Source: Gammaproteobacteria bacterium Ga0077536 (GTDB lineage Bacteria > Pseudomonadota > Gammaproteobacteria > Ga0077536). From it: a stretch of 64,000 bases of DNA. A model generated the notes under the pieces. The model saw only the letters and a list, made by a program, of their open reading frames with translations. It searched no databases and was not told the origin of the DNA. Positions 26,260 to 34,755 of the stretch are shown in pieces; position 1 is the first letter of the stretch, and every line of letters begins with the position of its first letter. Where the stretch lies: contig LNEL01000053.1 of NCBI GenBank assembly GCA_001464935.1, forward strand, positions 92,305-156,304, written 5' to 3'. The translations under genes were made by a program, and so were the position numbers.

Positions 26260-29031
26260 TCAGTCGAGCTTGGCGCGCAGGGCCATCGCGTCTTTCTTGG
26301 CGGCAAAGTCGGTGGGCCAGTCGACCAGCGTGTCGAGCACTTCCCGCGCCAGTTTCTTGTCCCCTTCGGCCGCCAGTGCCACCGCCAGGTGGTAGCGAAT
26401 CTCCGGTTCGTCCGGCGCCAGCACCGCGGCCCGCCGCAGATGCTCCAGGCCGCGCTTGGTATCGCCCTGCTCGAACAGGATCCAGCCCAGGGTGTCGACG
26501 ACGAGCGCGGCATCCGGCGCCGCCTGAAAGGCCGCCTGCGCCGTCGGCAGGGCGCGCTCGTCCTTGACCTGGTGGTAGGCGAACGCGAGGCTGTTCAGCA
26601 CGTCGATCGTGACCGTGCGCGATTCGACGAGTATCTCGTATTGGGCAATGGCCCCCTGGTAGTCGCCGCTCGCGAGCAGCGCGTCACCCAGTTTGGCGCG
26701 CGCGACCGTGTCAGCGGGATGATCGTCCGCCCATTTCTTCAGTTCGTCGAACGCAGCGCTGCCGTCGCCCCCGCGGCTGCGGGCAAAGAAGATTTTCGCC
26801 GCCAGGCTTCCACTGCTCTGCAGCGCCATGGCCTTGCGGTAGGACTCCACGGCAGCGTCATGACGCTGCGCGGATTCATGAATCTCCCCCTCGAGCACCC
26901 AGCCGATCGGCGCCTTCGGCTGCTGTGTCTGAACCTGCTTCACGAAATCCAGCGCGTCTGCCTCGCGGCGCTGCGCCATCAGCAGCGAGGTCATCGAGAT
27001 CTGCAGCGCCGGACTCGTCGGACGCTGCTTCAAGGCTTTCTCGAGCGTCGCCTGCGCTTCCTCGCCCCGGCCCGCGCTCGCCTGGAACGCGGCTACCCGC
27101 GCATAGGCCTGATCCGAATTCGGAAAGAGGCCGAGCAAGCGGCCCATGGTCTTGTCGGCCTGGTTCACATTGCCCACGGCCTGCTGGGCCCTGGCCGCCA
27201 GCACGAGCATTTCCGCATCGTCCGGATGATCGGCCAGCCCTGCTTCCGCCATTTCGAGCGCGCGCTCCGTGTCGCCGGCGTCGAGCAGCATGCTGACCAG
27301 CCGCACGCGCGGGGCGAGCGCCTTCGGGTCGGCCTTGAGCGCACGTTCGAGCACGGCCTTGACCGCCGGCTCGTTGCGCAGTTGCTGTTCGAATTCGGCC
27401 AGCGCCATCAGCGCCGGCAGTTTCTGATCGGACGCAGTGATCGCCGCCTCGAAACGTTCGCGGGCCTTGGTGTAATTGCGGACAGCGGTGTCGAGCTGCA
27501 CGAGATTCTTGACGGCGGGGAGAAACGCCGGGTCGCGCGCGACCGCGGCCTCGAACGCCCGGAAAGCCGGTTGCAACTCCTGCTTGCGCATCAGCACGAC
27601 CCCTTTCAGGTTGTGCATCATGGCGCTGTCAGGCGCCCGCTTCTCCAACGCCTGCAGCGCATCCCAGGCGGCGTCGATCTTTTGCTGATCGAGCAGCGAC
27701 AGGATCAGCACTTCGTCCGCCTGCGTGGCGTCCGTGGTCTGCTGCAGCGCCTTGCCGAGTTCGGTGAGGCCGGCCTCGGCATCGTCTCCGCCCAGCATCG
27801 CCATCGCCCGACTGACCTGAACCCCCGCATTCTCGGGGCTCAACTGGGCGGCCTTGTCGAACAAGGCAGTGGCTTTGGCGGAATCACCAGCGGCCATGTA
27901 CGCGTTCGCCGCCGACACGTACACCTGGGCATCCTTGGTGCCGCTGTCGAGTGCAGGTGCGATGGCCTCCACCGCGCGCGCCGGCTGCTTCAAACTGACG
28001 AGCGTGTCGGCCAGCGTGCGCCGCGCATAGACGTCGCCAGGATTCGCGGCCAGGTGCGCCATCAGCAGACGCTCGGCCTGTTCGAATGACCCCAGCGCAT
28101 GCTGCGCCAGGCCGGCCAGCAGCGTAGCGCCGGCAAGCTTCGGATTGATCTTCAGGGCCGTCTGCGCCGAATCGAGCGCTTCGCGCGGTCGACCGCTGGC
28201 GAAATGGATCATGCCCTGCTGCACGGCTGTCTGAGGGTTCTTGCGATACTTGCGCGCCAGCACGTCGACGTCCCGCTGGGCGTCTTCGAGCTTGCCTTCG
28301 CTTATCAGCATCGACGACCTGGACACCAGCGCCCGGTAGTTGTCCGGTTGCAGCTTCAACAATTTGCCGTAAGCAGCCAGCGCGTCCTCCTTGCGTTGCG
28401 TCGCCCGCAGGATTTCGGCCTTGTAGCTCCACGCATCAAGGTGATTCGGGTCTTTGTCGAGGAGTTTGTTCAGTGCCGCCAGCGCGGGTTCGTACTCGCG
28501 ATCGCCGAACTTGATCTGGGCATCGAGCATGCTGGCCTCGACGCTGTCGGGATCTGCCGTGCGTGCCGCTTCGAGGCTGGCCAATGCCTCCTCGCGCTGA
28601 TCCAGCGCATGCTGGGCGCGGCCGCGATAGGCATGAATTGACGCGACTGCGCCTGGCTCGAAGCCGGTTTGAACCTGCACGCGATCCAGCACTTCCTGGA
28701 ATTTGCCCTGCGCGCGCAGCGCCCTCGCAAGTTCCACCGCGACGCTCCCGCCGGCGCTGGCGCCCAGGTCGATGGCCTTGGTCAATTCCTTTTCCGCGGA
28801 CACGCCGTCGCCGACCTGGTTGTAGAGCCGGCCGAGCATGAAGCGCGCGTCCGGGTCATCGGGCGACAGTTGCAGGGCCGCCTTCATTTCGATGATGGCG
28901 GCCGTGAATTCGCGCTGCGATTCGAGGGCCTGGGCCCTGGCCAGCAGTTCGGCCGGGTCCTTGGCGCATCCGTGCAGGAGAGTCCCGAGCAGAACGAGCG
29001 TCACGGCCCGCGGCAGCAGTCTGAAAGACAT
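26260..29031 (-). CDS. prsT: PEP-CTERM system TPR-repeat lipoprotein PrsT
   Basis: A 923-residue lipoprotein: signal peptide with lipobox LLHGC at Cys22, then about twenty tetratricopeptide repeats through to the C-terminus (for example EFTAAIIEMKAALQLSPDDP and DAALVVDTLGWILFEQGDTK). This matches the giant TPR lipoprotein of exosortase A systems (TIGR02917). It is thought to scaffold secretion or EPS assembly in the periplasm or at the outer membrane. AAGGAG lies seven bases before the ATG and a strong hairpin (29052-29073) just before that. It is transcribed away from the GT8-type gene. Confidence 0.93.
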   Translation of the reverse strand: MSFRLLPRAVTLVLLGTLLHGCAKDPAELLARAQALESQREFTAAIIEMKAALQLSPDDPDARFMLGRLYNQVGDGVSAEKELTKAIDLGASAGGSVAVELARALRAQGKFQEVLDRVQVQTGFEPGAVASIHAYRGRAQHALDQREEALASLEAARTADPDSVEASMLDAQIKFGDREYEPALAALNKLLDKDPNHLDAWSYKAEILRATQRKEDALAAYGKLLKLQPDNYRALVSRSSMLISEGKLEDAQRDVDVLARKYRKNPQTAVQQGMIHFASGRPREALDSAQTALKINPKLAGATLLAGLAQHALGSFEQAERLLMAHLAANPGDVYARRTLADTLVSLKQPARAVEAIAPALDSGTKDAQVYVSAANAYMAAGDSAKATALFDKAAQLSPENAGVQVSRAMAMLGGDDAEAGLTELGKALQQTTDATQADEVLILSLLDQQKIDAAWDALQALEKRAPDSAMMHNLKGVVLMRKQELQPAFRAFEAAVARDPAFLPAVKNLVQLDTAVRNYTKARERFEAAITASDQKLPALMALAEFEQQLRNEPAVKAVLERALKADPKALAPRVRLVSMLLDAGDTERALEMAEAGLADHPDDAEMLVLAARAQQAVGNVNQADKTMGRLLGLFPNSDQAYARVAAFQASAGRGEEAQATLEKALKQRPTSPALQISMTSLLMAQRREADALDFVKQVQTQQPKAPIGWVLEGEIHESAQRHDAAVESYRKAMALQSSGSLAAKIFFARSRGGDGSAAFDELKKWADDHPADTVARAKLGDALLASGDYQGAIAQYEILVESRTVTIDVLNSLAFAYHQVKDERALPTAQAAFQAAPDAALVVDTLGWILFEQGDTKRGLEHLRRAAVLAPDEPEIRYHLAVALAAEGDKKLAREVLDTLVDWPTDFAAKKDAMALRAKLD

Positions 29032-29407
29032 CCTTGGCTCCTTGTTGGAATAGTCTCAAGGACACTTGAGACTGCGTCTGAAAACAACGACCTGGCGGAC
29101 CCGCGTCGACGACTCGTGACGGCCGGCTACTCTCGATCTTTGGCTGTGACCCGTCAAGCATGCGCCGCCGGCGGGTCACGGCCCGACCAGAAGATAGGCG
29201 CGTGCAGTTCGATAGCGTGAGGCGCAGTCGGCGCGATGACGATCCTTAACAATGTTCCGCGCCCGCCGTGAGGCTTGCCCGGCCTTCGCACCGGGACGTG
29301 GCCTTCACTCAGGAGACGACAGTCCATGGCCGACAATATGATGTGCACCAGAGGCCTGTGGGTTCCCTGTCGCCAGCGCAACCGGCATCGAGGCGAGGTA
29401 TGAAAGC
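29032..29407. other. Divergent intergenic region upstream of prsT
   Basis: These 376 bases hold no convincing gene. They must contain the promoters of prsT (leftward) and of the glycosyltransferase at 29408 (rightward). The only clear element is the inverted repeat listed separately. I looked for sigma-54 -24/-12 spacing on both strands and found no good match. Confidence 0.5.
29052..29073 (-). promoter_or_regulatory. Perfect nine-base inverted repeat in the prsT leader
   Basis: AGTCTCAAG and CTTGAGACT flank a four-base loop, about 20 bases upstream of the prsT ATG and immediately before its ribosome-binding site. In RNA it would form a stable hairpin; in DNA it is a good dimer-binding operator. 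It suggests local control of prsT, either of translation or of transcription. Confidence 0.6.
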
Positions 29408-30079
29408 GTGATCAGAATGTTCGTCGGGTTCGACCCGCGTGAAGCCGTCGCCTATCACACGTTCTGTCAGAGCGTGCTGGAAAAGTCGAGCGTGCCGGTG
29501 TCCTTCACCCCGCTGGTGCTGCAATCGCTGCCCGGGTATGTCGAAACGCATCACGACGGCAGCAACACCTTCATCTACTCGCGTTTCCTGACCGCCCACC
29601 TGTGCGATTTCTCCGGGTGGGCCATTTTCGCCGATGGCGACATGATCTGCCGGACGGACATCGCGGCACTGTGGGCGCAGCGTGACGCCACCAAGGCCGT
29701 GCAGGTGGTGCAGCACGACTACCGGACGAAGGCGACGACCAAGTATCTCGGCAATCGCAACCAGGACTACCCGCGCAAGAACTGGTCGAGCCTGGTGCTG
29801 TGGAATTGCGCACACCCCAAGCATCGGGTGCTGACGCCGGCGTTTCTGATGGCCCAGAGCGGCGCCTATCTGCACCGCTTCTCGTGGCTGGACGATGCCG
29901 ACATCGGCGCGTTGCCGCGGGAGTGGAACTGGCTGACGACGGAATACGAACCGAATGAGCACGCCAATCTCCTGCATTACACGCTAGGCACGCCCTGCTT
30001 TGCGGATTACTGGGACGCGGACATGGCAGATGAATGGCATGCGCACCACGCGCGCTCCCAGGCCGGCATGAAAGCCTGA
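29408..30079 (+). CDS. Glycosyltransferase with GT8-like features
   Basis: A 223-residue protein. RMFVGFDPREAVAYHTFCQS, FIYSRFLTAHLCDFSGWAIF and the DXD-type ADGDMICRTDI resemble the GT-A core of family 8/LPS-type glycosyltransferases; LVLWNCAHPKHRVL and NEHANLLHYTLGTPCF fit the acceptor side. The start is taken as GTG at 29408 because GAGG lies about nine bases before it; an ATG nine bases later is possible. It shares one base of its stop with the next ATG (TGATG), so the two are coupled. It may glycosylate an EPS component or surface protein. Confidence 0.7.
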   Translation: MIRMFVGFDPREAVAYHTFCQSVLEKSSVPVSFTPLVLQSLPGYVETHHDGSNTFIYSRFLTAHLCDFSGWAIFADGDMICRTDIAALWAQRDATKAVQVVQHDYRTKATTKYLGNRNQDYPRKNWSSLVLWNCAHPKHRVLTPAFLMAQSGAYLHRFSWLDDADIGALPREWNWLTTEYEPNEHANLLHYTLGTPCFADYWDADMADEWHAHHARSQAGMKA

Positions 30080-31497
30080 TGGCTTACGTTTCGAGGCCCG
30101 ACCCGCATGCCCGGCAGATTGCCGAGGCGCGCGCGCATTTCTTCGCGGGACGCCGCGAGGAAGCCCGGCAACTGTTCGAGGCGGTCCTGGCGCGCGATCG
30201 CAATCATCCCGAGGCGCTGCACTTCCTCGGGGTCATCGAATACCTGCATCATCGCTATGACACGGCGATTGCGCTGATCCGCAAGGCGCTGCCGCAGCGC
30301 CGACAGGACAGCGAGTTGCACAGCAACCTCGGGCTCGCGTTGCAGGCGGCCGGACAACTGGAGGCCGCCGTCACGGTGTTCAGGCGCGCCGTGGCGCTGG
30401 GACCGCAGTACGCGGCCCACCACAGCTATCTCGCCTGCGCTTTGCGCGACGTCGGGGCGCTCGACGAGGCCGTCGAGGCCTGCAATCGGGCGCTGGCCCT
30501 GAATCCCAGGTACGCGCTCGCCTTTTTCACGCGGGCACAGTGCCAATTGCTTGCCGGCGCCTGGCATGGCATGTGGGAGGACCACGAATGGCGTATCGCC
30601 GCCGACACTGGCGCCGCCTATGTCACCGACCCGCGCCAGCCTTCGCGTGTGCTGCCGCGCCCCAGCCAATGGCGGTCGCAGGACCTGAGCGCTGCGCGGC
30701 TGCTCGTGCTCGGTGAGCAGGGCATCGGTGACGAGTTGTTCTTCCTCCGATATGCCCCCCTCGTCCGCCGCCGCTGCGCGTGGCTGGGCTACCGCGCATC
30801 GCCCAAGGCTGCCCCCCTGCTCGCCGGTGCCGACGGCCTCGACGCGATCTTCACGACGGAAGCACTGCCTTCGGATGCCGACCATATATTGATGCTCGGT
30901 GACCTGCCGCTGCTGGCCGACACCGACATGGCAGCGCCGCCACCGGCGCTGCGCCTGGCGCCTTCGACAGCGCAGCTGGCGGCTGTCGCAGCCCGGTTGG
31001 CCGCGGCCGGCCCGGGCCCTTACCTCGCGGTCACATGGCGCGCCGGGCCGGCTCCCGTCGCCGGGCAGAAGCCCGGCCGGCGCAAGGCCATTCCGCTGGA
31101 GGTGCTGGCCCAGGCCCTGCGACCGTGGCCCGGGACACTCCTGTCCGTGCAGCGCAACCCGGAACCCGGCGAGCTCGCAACGCTCGCGGCGCATCTGGAT
31201 CGGCCGGTCGCCGATTTCGACGCGCTGAACGAAGACCTCCCCGGGATGCTGGCACTGATGGCGCTCGTCGACGAATACGTCGGCGTCAGCAATACCAATA
31301 TGTATCTGCGTGCCGCCTGCGGCCGCGCCGCGCGCGCCCTGGTCACGGCACCCACCGACTGGCGATGGACCGAGCGGGCACCGCTATCCCCCTGGTTTGC
31401 GGATTTTCAGCTGTACAGGGAGCACCGGGAGACCGGCTGGGCGGAGGCTGGCGGGTCACTCGAGCGCGATCTGCGCGCCGGCGCGCCGCAGCGGTGA
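30079..31497 (+). CDS. TPR protein with C-terminal glycosyltransferase-like domain
   Basis: A 472-residue protein. Residues about 10-150 contain four or five TPRs (HPEALHFLGVIEYLHHRYDT, SELHSNLGLALQAAGQLEAA). The second half, from LLVLGEQGIGDELFFLRYAP to DEYVGVSNTNMYLRAACGRA, looks like the GT-B C-terminal region found in TPR/glycosyltransferase 9-like or GT41-like proteins (GEQGxGDE is the typical loop). No signal peptide is seen. It is coupled to the preceding glycosyltransferase by TGATG. It probably acts with it in a cytoplasmic glycosylation step. Confidence 0.7.
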   Translation: MAYVSRPDPHARQIAEARAHFFAGRREEARQLFEAVLARDRNHPEALHFLGVIEYLHHRYDTAIALIRKALPQRRQDSELHSNLGLALQAAGQLEAAVTVFRRAVALGPQYAAHHSYLACALRDVGALDEAVEACNRALALNPRYALAFFTRAQCQLLAGAWHGMWEDHEWRIAADTGAAYVTDPRQPSRVLPRPSQWRSQDLSAARLLVLGEQGIGDELFFLRYAPLVRRRCAWLGYRASPKAAPLLAGADGLDAIFTTEALPSDADHILMLGDLPLLADTDMAAPPPALRLAPSTAQLAAVAARLAAAGPGPYLAVTWRAGPAPVAGQKPGRRKAIPLEVLAQALRPWPGTLLSVQRNPEPGELATLAAHLDRPVADFDALNEDLPGMLALMALVDEYVGVSNTNMYLRAACGRAARALVTAPTDWRWTERAPLSPWFADFQLYREHRETGWAEAGGSLERDLRAGAPQR

Positions 31498-31730
31498 GCA
31501 AAAGGCTGCGTCGCGCCCGCTCTGTCCGAGATTTTTACACTCCAGGGCGCCTTGCAGCGCTGTTTCGCAGGCCCCTGAAGCGCGCGCAAAATTCGACCAA
31601 GCAATTGTTCTTCATTGTTTTTCCCCCCTAGCCCGTGGACCGGATCGATCCTTGTCCCCGTGCCGGATGCGGGCGCAGCAGAAGGTCGTCCTGCATAATC
31701 ACCACTCGTCAGGCTGTCCGGCGGGGTGTT

Positions 31731-31747
31731 TGTCAAATTGCTTGACA
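31731..31747. promoter_or_regulatory. Inverted repeat TGTCAA-N5-TTGACA, probable activator site
   Basis: TGTCAAATTGCTTGACA is a perfect six-base-arm palindrome centred 85 bases upstream of the -24 element of the PEP-CTERM gene, the right place for an enhancer-binding protein. PrsR, encoded at 44787-46130, is the likely binder because this regulator family works on PEP-CTERM genes together with RpoN. Confidence 0.65.
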
Positions 31748-31821
31748 GTTATGGCGCGCCGGCTTGGGCCACAATCCATCAAGTGCTTGTTTTCTATATT
31801 TATTAGACGAAAATTCAAGTG

Positions 31822-31838
31822 CTGGCATGCTTCCTGCT
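31822..31838 (+). promoter_or_regulatory. Sigma-54 promoter of the PEP-CTERM gene
   Basis: CTGGCATGCTTCCTGCT matches the RpoN consensus YTGGCACGRNNNTTGCW, with the invariant GG (31824-31825) and GC (31836-31837) exactly ten bases apart. The predicted start of transcription is near 31849, giving a leader of about 55 bases. Confidence 0.75.
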
Positions 31839-31903
31839 CACTATTACCGCAAGTCCCCGCCAGGTGGGGGCGGGTGAATAGAGAAACTTCAGGAGTGATA
31901 TCC

Positions 31904-32956
31904 ATGGTTCAAATCAAGAAAATCGCAGCCGGCATTGGCGCTGCTCTGACGCTGGGCTACGGTGCCACCGCGTTCGCTGCCATTCCGGCCCCGGGTGCGG
32001 TCGCTGACGCATACCTCATCCTCAGCAACTTCACGATCCTTCAGGGTGACGGCGCGCTCGGCAAGAGCGGCATCCCGCTGCCGGTCGCCGTCCTCGGCGG
32101 CAACGGCAACGTAGTGCTTGACGACATCCAGACCAACGCCGATACGCTTGCCAGCCTCGGTGGTGCCCCGGCCAGCCAGTCGACTTCGGTCGGCCTCGGC
32201 GTGCCGTTCTCCATCCAGAGCACGATCGGCGCCGGCTTCGTGGCCAACACCACGCTGCCCGTCGGCACGCTGAACCCGACCACCTATTCTGGTTCGGCGA
32301 CGAGCTCGTTCGGCAACGCGCTTATTCCGGCTGCGCAGCCGGGTTCGATTTGCGGTGCCGGCAACGTCGGTGACTGCGTGCCCGTACACAACCAGGTGAA
32401 CCTGGCCGCTGCTGGCACCACGGGTTCGGCCCAGGCCAACCAGAACCTGATCACGCAGTTCACGGTGCGTGTGGTGCAGACCCAGACCTTCGAACTCAGC
32501 TTCGATGCGGATGGTTTCCTGCGCGCCGCGCTGGGCCAGGACGGCTCGGCGAACGCCTCGTACAGCTGGACCGCGTCAGTCCGCCAGCAGGGCTCTGCCA
32601 CGGACATCCTGAACTGGACGCCGAATGGCGTGACGCCGCCCAACTTCGGAGGGGTCACTAACAACGGACTGTTTGTCACCGAAGGCACCTGCGTGGTGGC
32701 CGGCACCTGCACCGAGTTCGCCGACGCCTTTGCGATGACCGGCAACATCGGCCTGCTGTCGGCCGGTGATACGACCGTCGACCCGACCGTCGGTTCGTTC
32801 GAAGCCGAGTTGACGCTGGCCCCGGGCACCTACACGTTCACGATCAGCCACAACACGAACGCTGACGCGGACATCGCGATTCCGGAACCGGGCACCCTCG
32901 CGCTGCTCGGCGCCGGTCTTCTCGGTATCGGCGCCCGCCGCCGCAAGACTGCCTGA
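31904..32956 (+). CDS. PEP-CTERM sorting-domain protein (exosortase substrate)
   Basis: A 350-residue secreted protein. It has a Sec signal peptide (KIAAGIGAALTLGYGATAFA, cleavage about residue 25), a Thr/Asn/Ala-rich beta-type body, and a canonical C-terminal signal: IPEPGTLALLGAGLLGIG followed by ARRRKTA, with PEP at residues 327-329. Four cysteines (CGAGNVGDC and CVVAGTC) could form two disulfides. The Ser/Thr/Asn richness suits glycosylation. It is the only PEP-CTERM protein in the window and the obvious client of XrtA. AGGAG sits eight bases before the ATG; a strong terminator follows, so it is a single-gene transcript. Confidence 0.95.
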   Translation: MVQIKKIAAGIGAALTLGYGATAFAAIPAPGAVADAYLILSNFTILQGDGALGKSGIPLPVAVLGGNGNVVLDDIQTNADTLASLGGAPASQSTSVGLGVPFSIQSTIGAGFVANTTLPVGTLNPTTYSGSATSSFGNALIPAAQPGSICGAGNVGDCVPVHNQVNLAAAGTTGSAQANQNLITQFTVRVVQTQTFELSFDADGFLRAALGQDGSANASYSWTASVRQQGSATDILNWTPNGVTPPNFGGVTNNGLFVTEGTCVVAGTCTEFADAFAMTGNIGLLSAGDTTVDPTVGSFEAELTLAPGTYTFTISHNTNADADIAIPEPGTLALLGAGLLGIGARRRKTA

Positions 32957-32978
32957 GTCTGACTCAAGCGTCTGATGA

Positions 32979-33007
32979 GAACCCCGCTTCGGCGGGGTTC
33001 TTTTTTT
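32979..33007 (+). terminator. Intrinsic terminator after the PEP-CTERM gene
   Basis: GAACCCCGC and GCGGGGTTC form a perfect nine-base stem around a TTCG tetraloop, followed by seven T residues. This is the clearest rho-independent terminator in the window. Confidence 0.97.
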
Positions 33008-33093
33008 GTAGCGGTCGAAAGCCCGCGCGGCTTCGACGGCGCCGCCTTCGATGCTATCCTCGCGCGACCCATTCGTGATTGCGCGCCGCTCTC

Positions 33094-34752
33094 ATGTACA
33101 CCCAGTGCCCGGATTGCCAGACCCTGTTCGAGGTCACCGCCGAGAACCTTCGCACGGCGATGGGCATGGTCCGGTGCACGCACTGCGCGACCGTCTTCAA
33201 CGCACTGTCCGGTCTGCGCGAAGCCGCGGAGATCGATCCCGGCCAGGCGGAGGCCGTCGGCAACCAGCTTGCCGGTGTCACGGCCTTTGGTGACGAACAG
33301 GTCATCGATCCGAAGTTCCTCGCCAGCCAGGACTGGTTCGTCCGTTCGCTCGGCTCAACACCGGCGGAGGCACTGACCCGGTCCATCGTCGACGATGCGC
33401 GCAAACGGGCGAGTGCCGCGGTGGTGCCCGTCCCGGCCAGCGCTCCTCCCGCGGCCGCCGTGCCCGAACCGACCGACACCGCCGAGGCCGGTGAGCCGCT
33501 GTCCTCACGCGCTCTGCGCACGCTGCTCGGCGAGACTTTTTCACTGGCGCTGCGCAACCTGAGCCGCCATCGGCGCCGCACGGCGCTCGGCGTCGGCGCG
33601 ATCGGGTTTGGCGTAGTGGCCCTCGTGCTCGCCGGCGGCTTTGCCGAGTGGATGAAATGGGCCGAGCGCGAATCGACGATCCACTCGCGCCTCGGCCACA
33701 TCCAGATCGTGCGCAGCGGCTACTACGAGAACGGCGTGGCGGATCCCTTCGCGTACCTCATTCCGGATGCCGCGGTCAACGCGAAGCGGCTGATGCAACT
33801 GCCACACGTGAAGACCGTGACGCCGCGACTCGCCTATTCCGGCCTGATTTCGAAAGGCGAGACGACCGTCAGCTTTCTCGGTGAAGGCATCGTGCCGGAG
33901 ACCGAAGCAGACGTTTCGAAGGAAGTGATCGTCCACGACGGCCAGCCGCTGTCGAGCGCACAGCCGAAAGGCGTGATCCTCGGCAAGGGGCTCGCGCTCA
34001 GCCTCGGTGCTGCGGTCGGCGACTCGGTGGTGCTGTTGACGACCACCGGGTCAGGCAGCGTGTCGGCGGTCGAAGCCAACGTCAGCGGCATCTTCCACAC
34101 CGCGGTGAAGGCGTTCGACGACGTCGCGCTGCGCACCCCTATCGGGCTCGCGCGCGAACTCACGAAGGCCGAAGGCTCGCACCAGCTGATCGTGCTGCTC
34201 GATGAAACCGAGCGGACGGACGAGGTGTTGAACTACCTGCGCCAGCTCGTGCCGGCCGGCAAGAGTGCGTTGCAGATCATTCCCTGGATCGATCTCGCGG
34301 ATTTCTACAAGGCCGTCGTCGAACTGTTCGCATCGCAGATGAACTTCGTGCGCACGATCATCGCGATCATCATCATCATGAGCATCTCGAACACGCTGGT
34401 GATGAGCGTGATGGAGCGCACCAGCGAAATCGGCACGCTGATGGCGATCGGCTATCGCCAGCGCAAGGTGATGCAGCTGTTCGTCAGCGAAGGCTTCGTG
34501 ATCGGGGTCGCGGGCGGCATCACCGGGGTCGTGCTCGGCTATGCGCTCGCCGAGCTCATTTCGGCCATCGGCATTCCGATGCCGCCGGCCCCCGGCATGG
34601 ACCAGGGTTTCACGGCGGCAATCCGCATGACCTGGGAACTGCTGCTCGGCGGCTTCCTGGTCGCCGTCGTCTCGGCGGTCGTCGCCAGCCTCTATCCCGC
34701 GTGGAAGGCGTCACGCCTGGAGATCGTCGATGCGCTGCGACGGGCACGCTGA
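33094..34752 (+). CDS. FtsX/MacB-type ABC permease with N-terminal MJ0042 zinc ribbon
   Basis: A 552-residue protein. Residues 1-40 are an MJ0042-type zinc ribbon: CPDCQTLFEVTAENL then MVRCTHCATVFNALSG (CxxC...CxxC), normally found at the head of DUF3426-like proteins. An Ala/Pro linker leads to a complete FtsX permease from about residue 140: first helix TALGVGAIGFGVVALVLAGG, a periplasmic domain (about 175-420), then three C-terminal helices with the coupling motif ERTSEIGTLMAIGYRQRKVM. The start ATG at 33094 is chosen over an upstream TTG because it directly precedes the zinc ribbon. It is followed by a second permease after three bases. The partner ATPase is probably the one at 24467. Confidence 0.85.
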   Translation: MYTQCPDCQTLFEVTAENLRTAMGMVRCTHCATVFNALSGLREAAEIDPGQAEAVGNQLAGVTAFGDEQVIDPKFLASQDWFVRSLGSTPAEALTRSIVDDARKRASAAVVPVPASAPPAAAVPEPTDTAEAGEPLSSRALRTLLGETFSLALRNLSRHRRRTALGVGAIGFGVVALVLAGGFAEWMKWAERESTIHSRLGHIQIVRSGYYENGVADPFAYLIPDAAVNAKRLMQLPHVKTVTPRLAYSGLISKGETTVSFLGEGIVPETEADVSKEVIVHDGQPLSSAQPKGVILGKGLALSLGAAVGDSVVLLTTTGSGSVSAVEANVSGIFHTAVKAFDDVALRTPIGLARELTKAEGSHQLIVLLDETERTDEVLNYLRQLVPAGKSALQIIPWIDLADFYKAVVELFASQMNFVRTIIAIIIIMSISNTLVMSVMERTSEIGTLMAIGYRQRKVMQLFVSEGFVIGVAGGITGVVLGYALAELISAIGIPMPPAPGMDQGFTAAIRMTWELLLGGFLVAVVSAVVASLYPAWKASRLEIVDALRRAR

Positions 34753-34755
34753 GCG

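Larger units (their letters stand above)
31498..31903. other. Intergenic region upstream of the PEP-CTERM gene
   Basis: These 406 bases contain no gene. The distal half shows nothing I can name. The proximal half holds an inverted repeat, a sigma-54 promoter and the ribosome-binding site AGGAG (31891-31895) of the PEP-CTERM gene. Confidence 0.6.
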
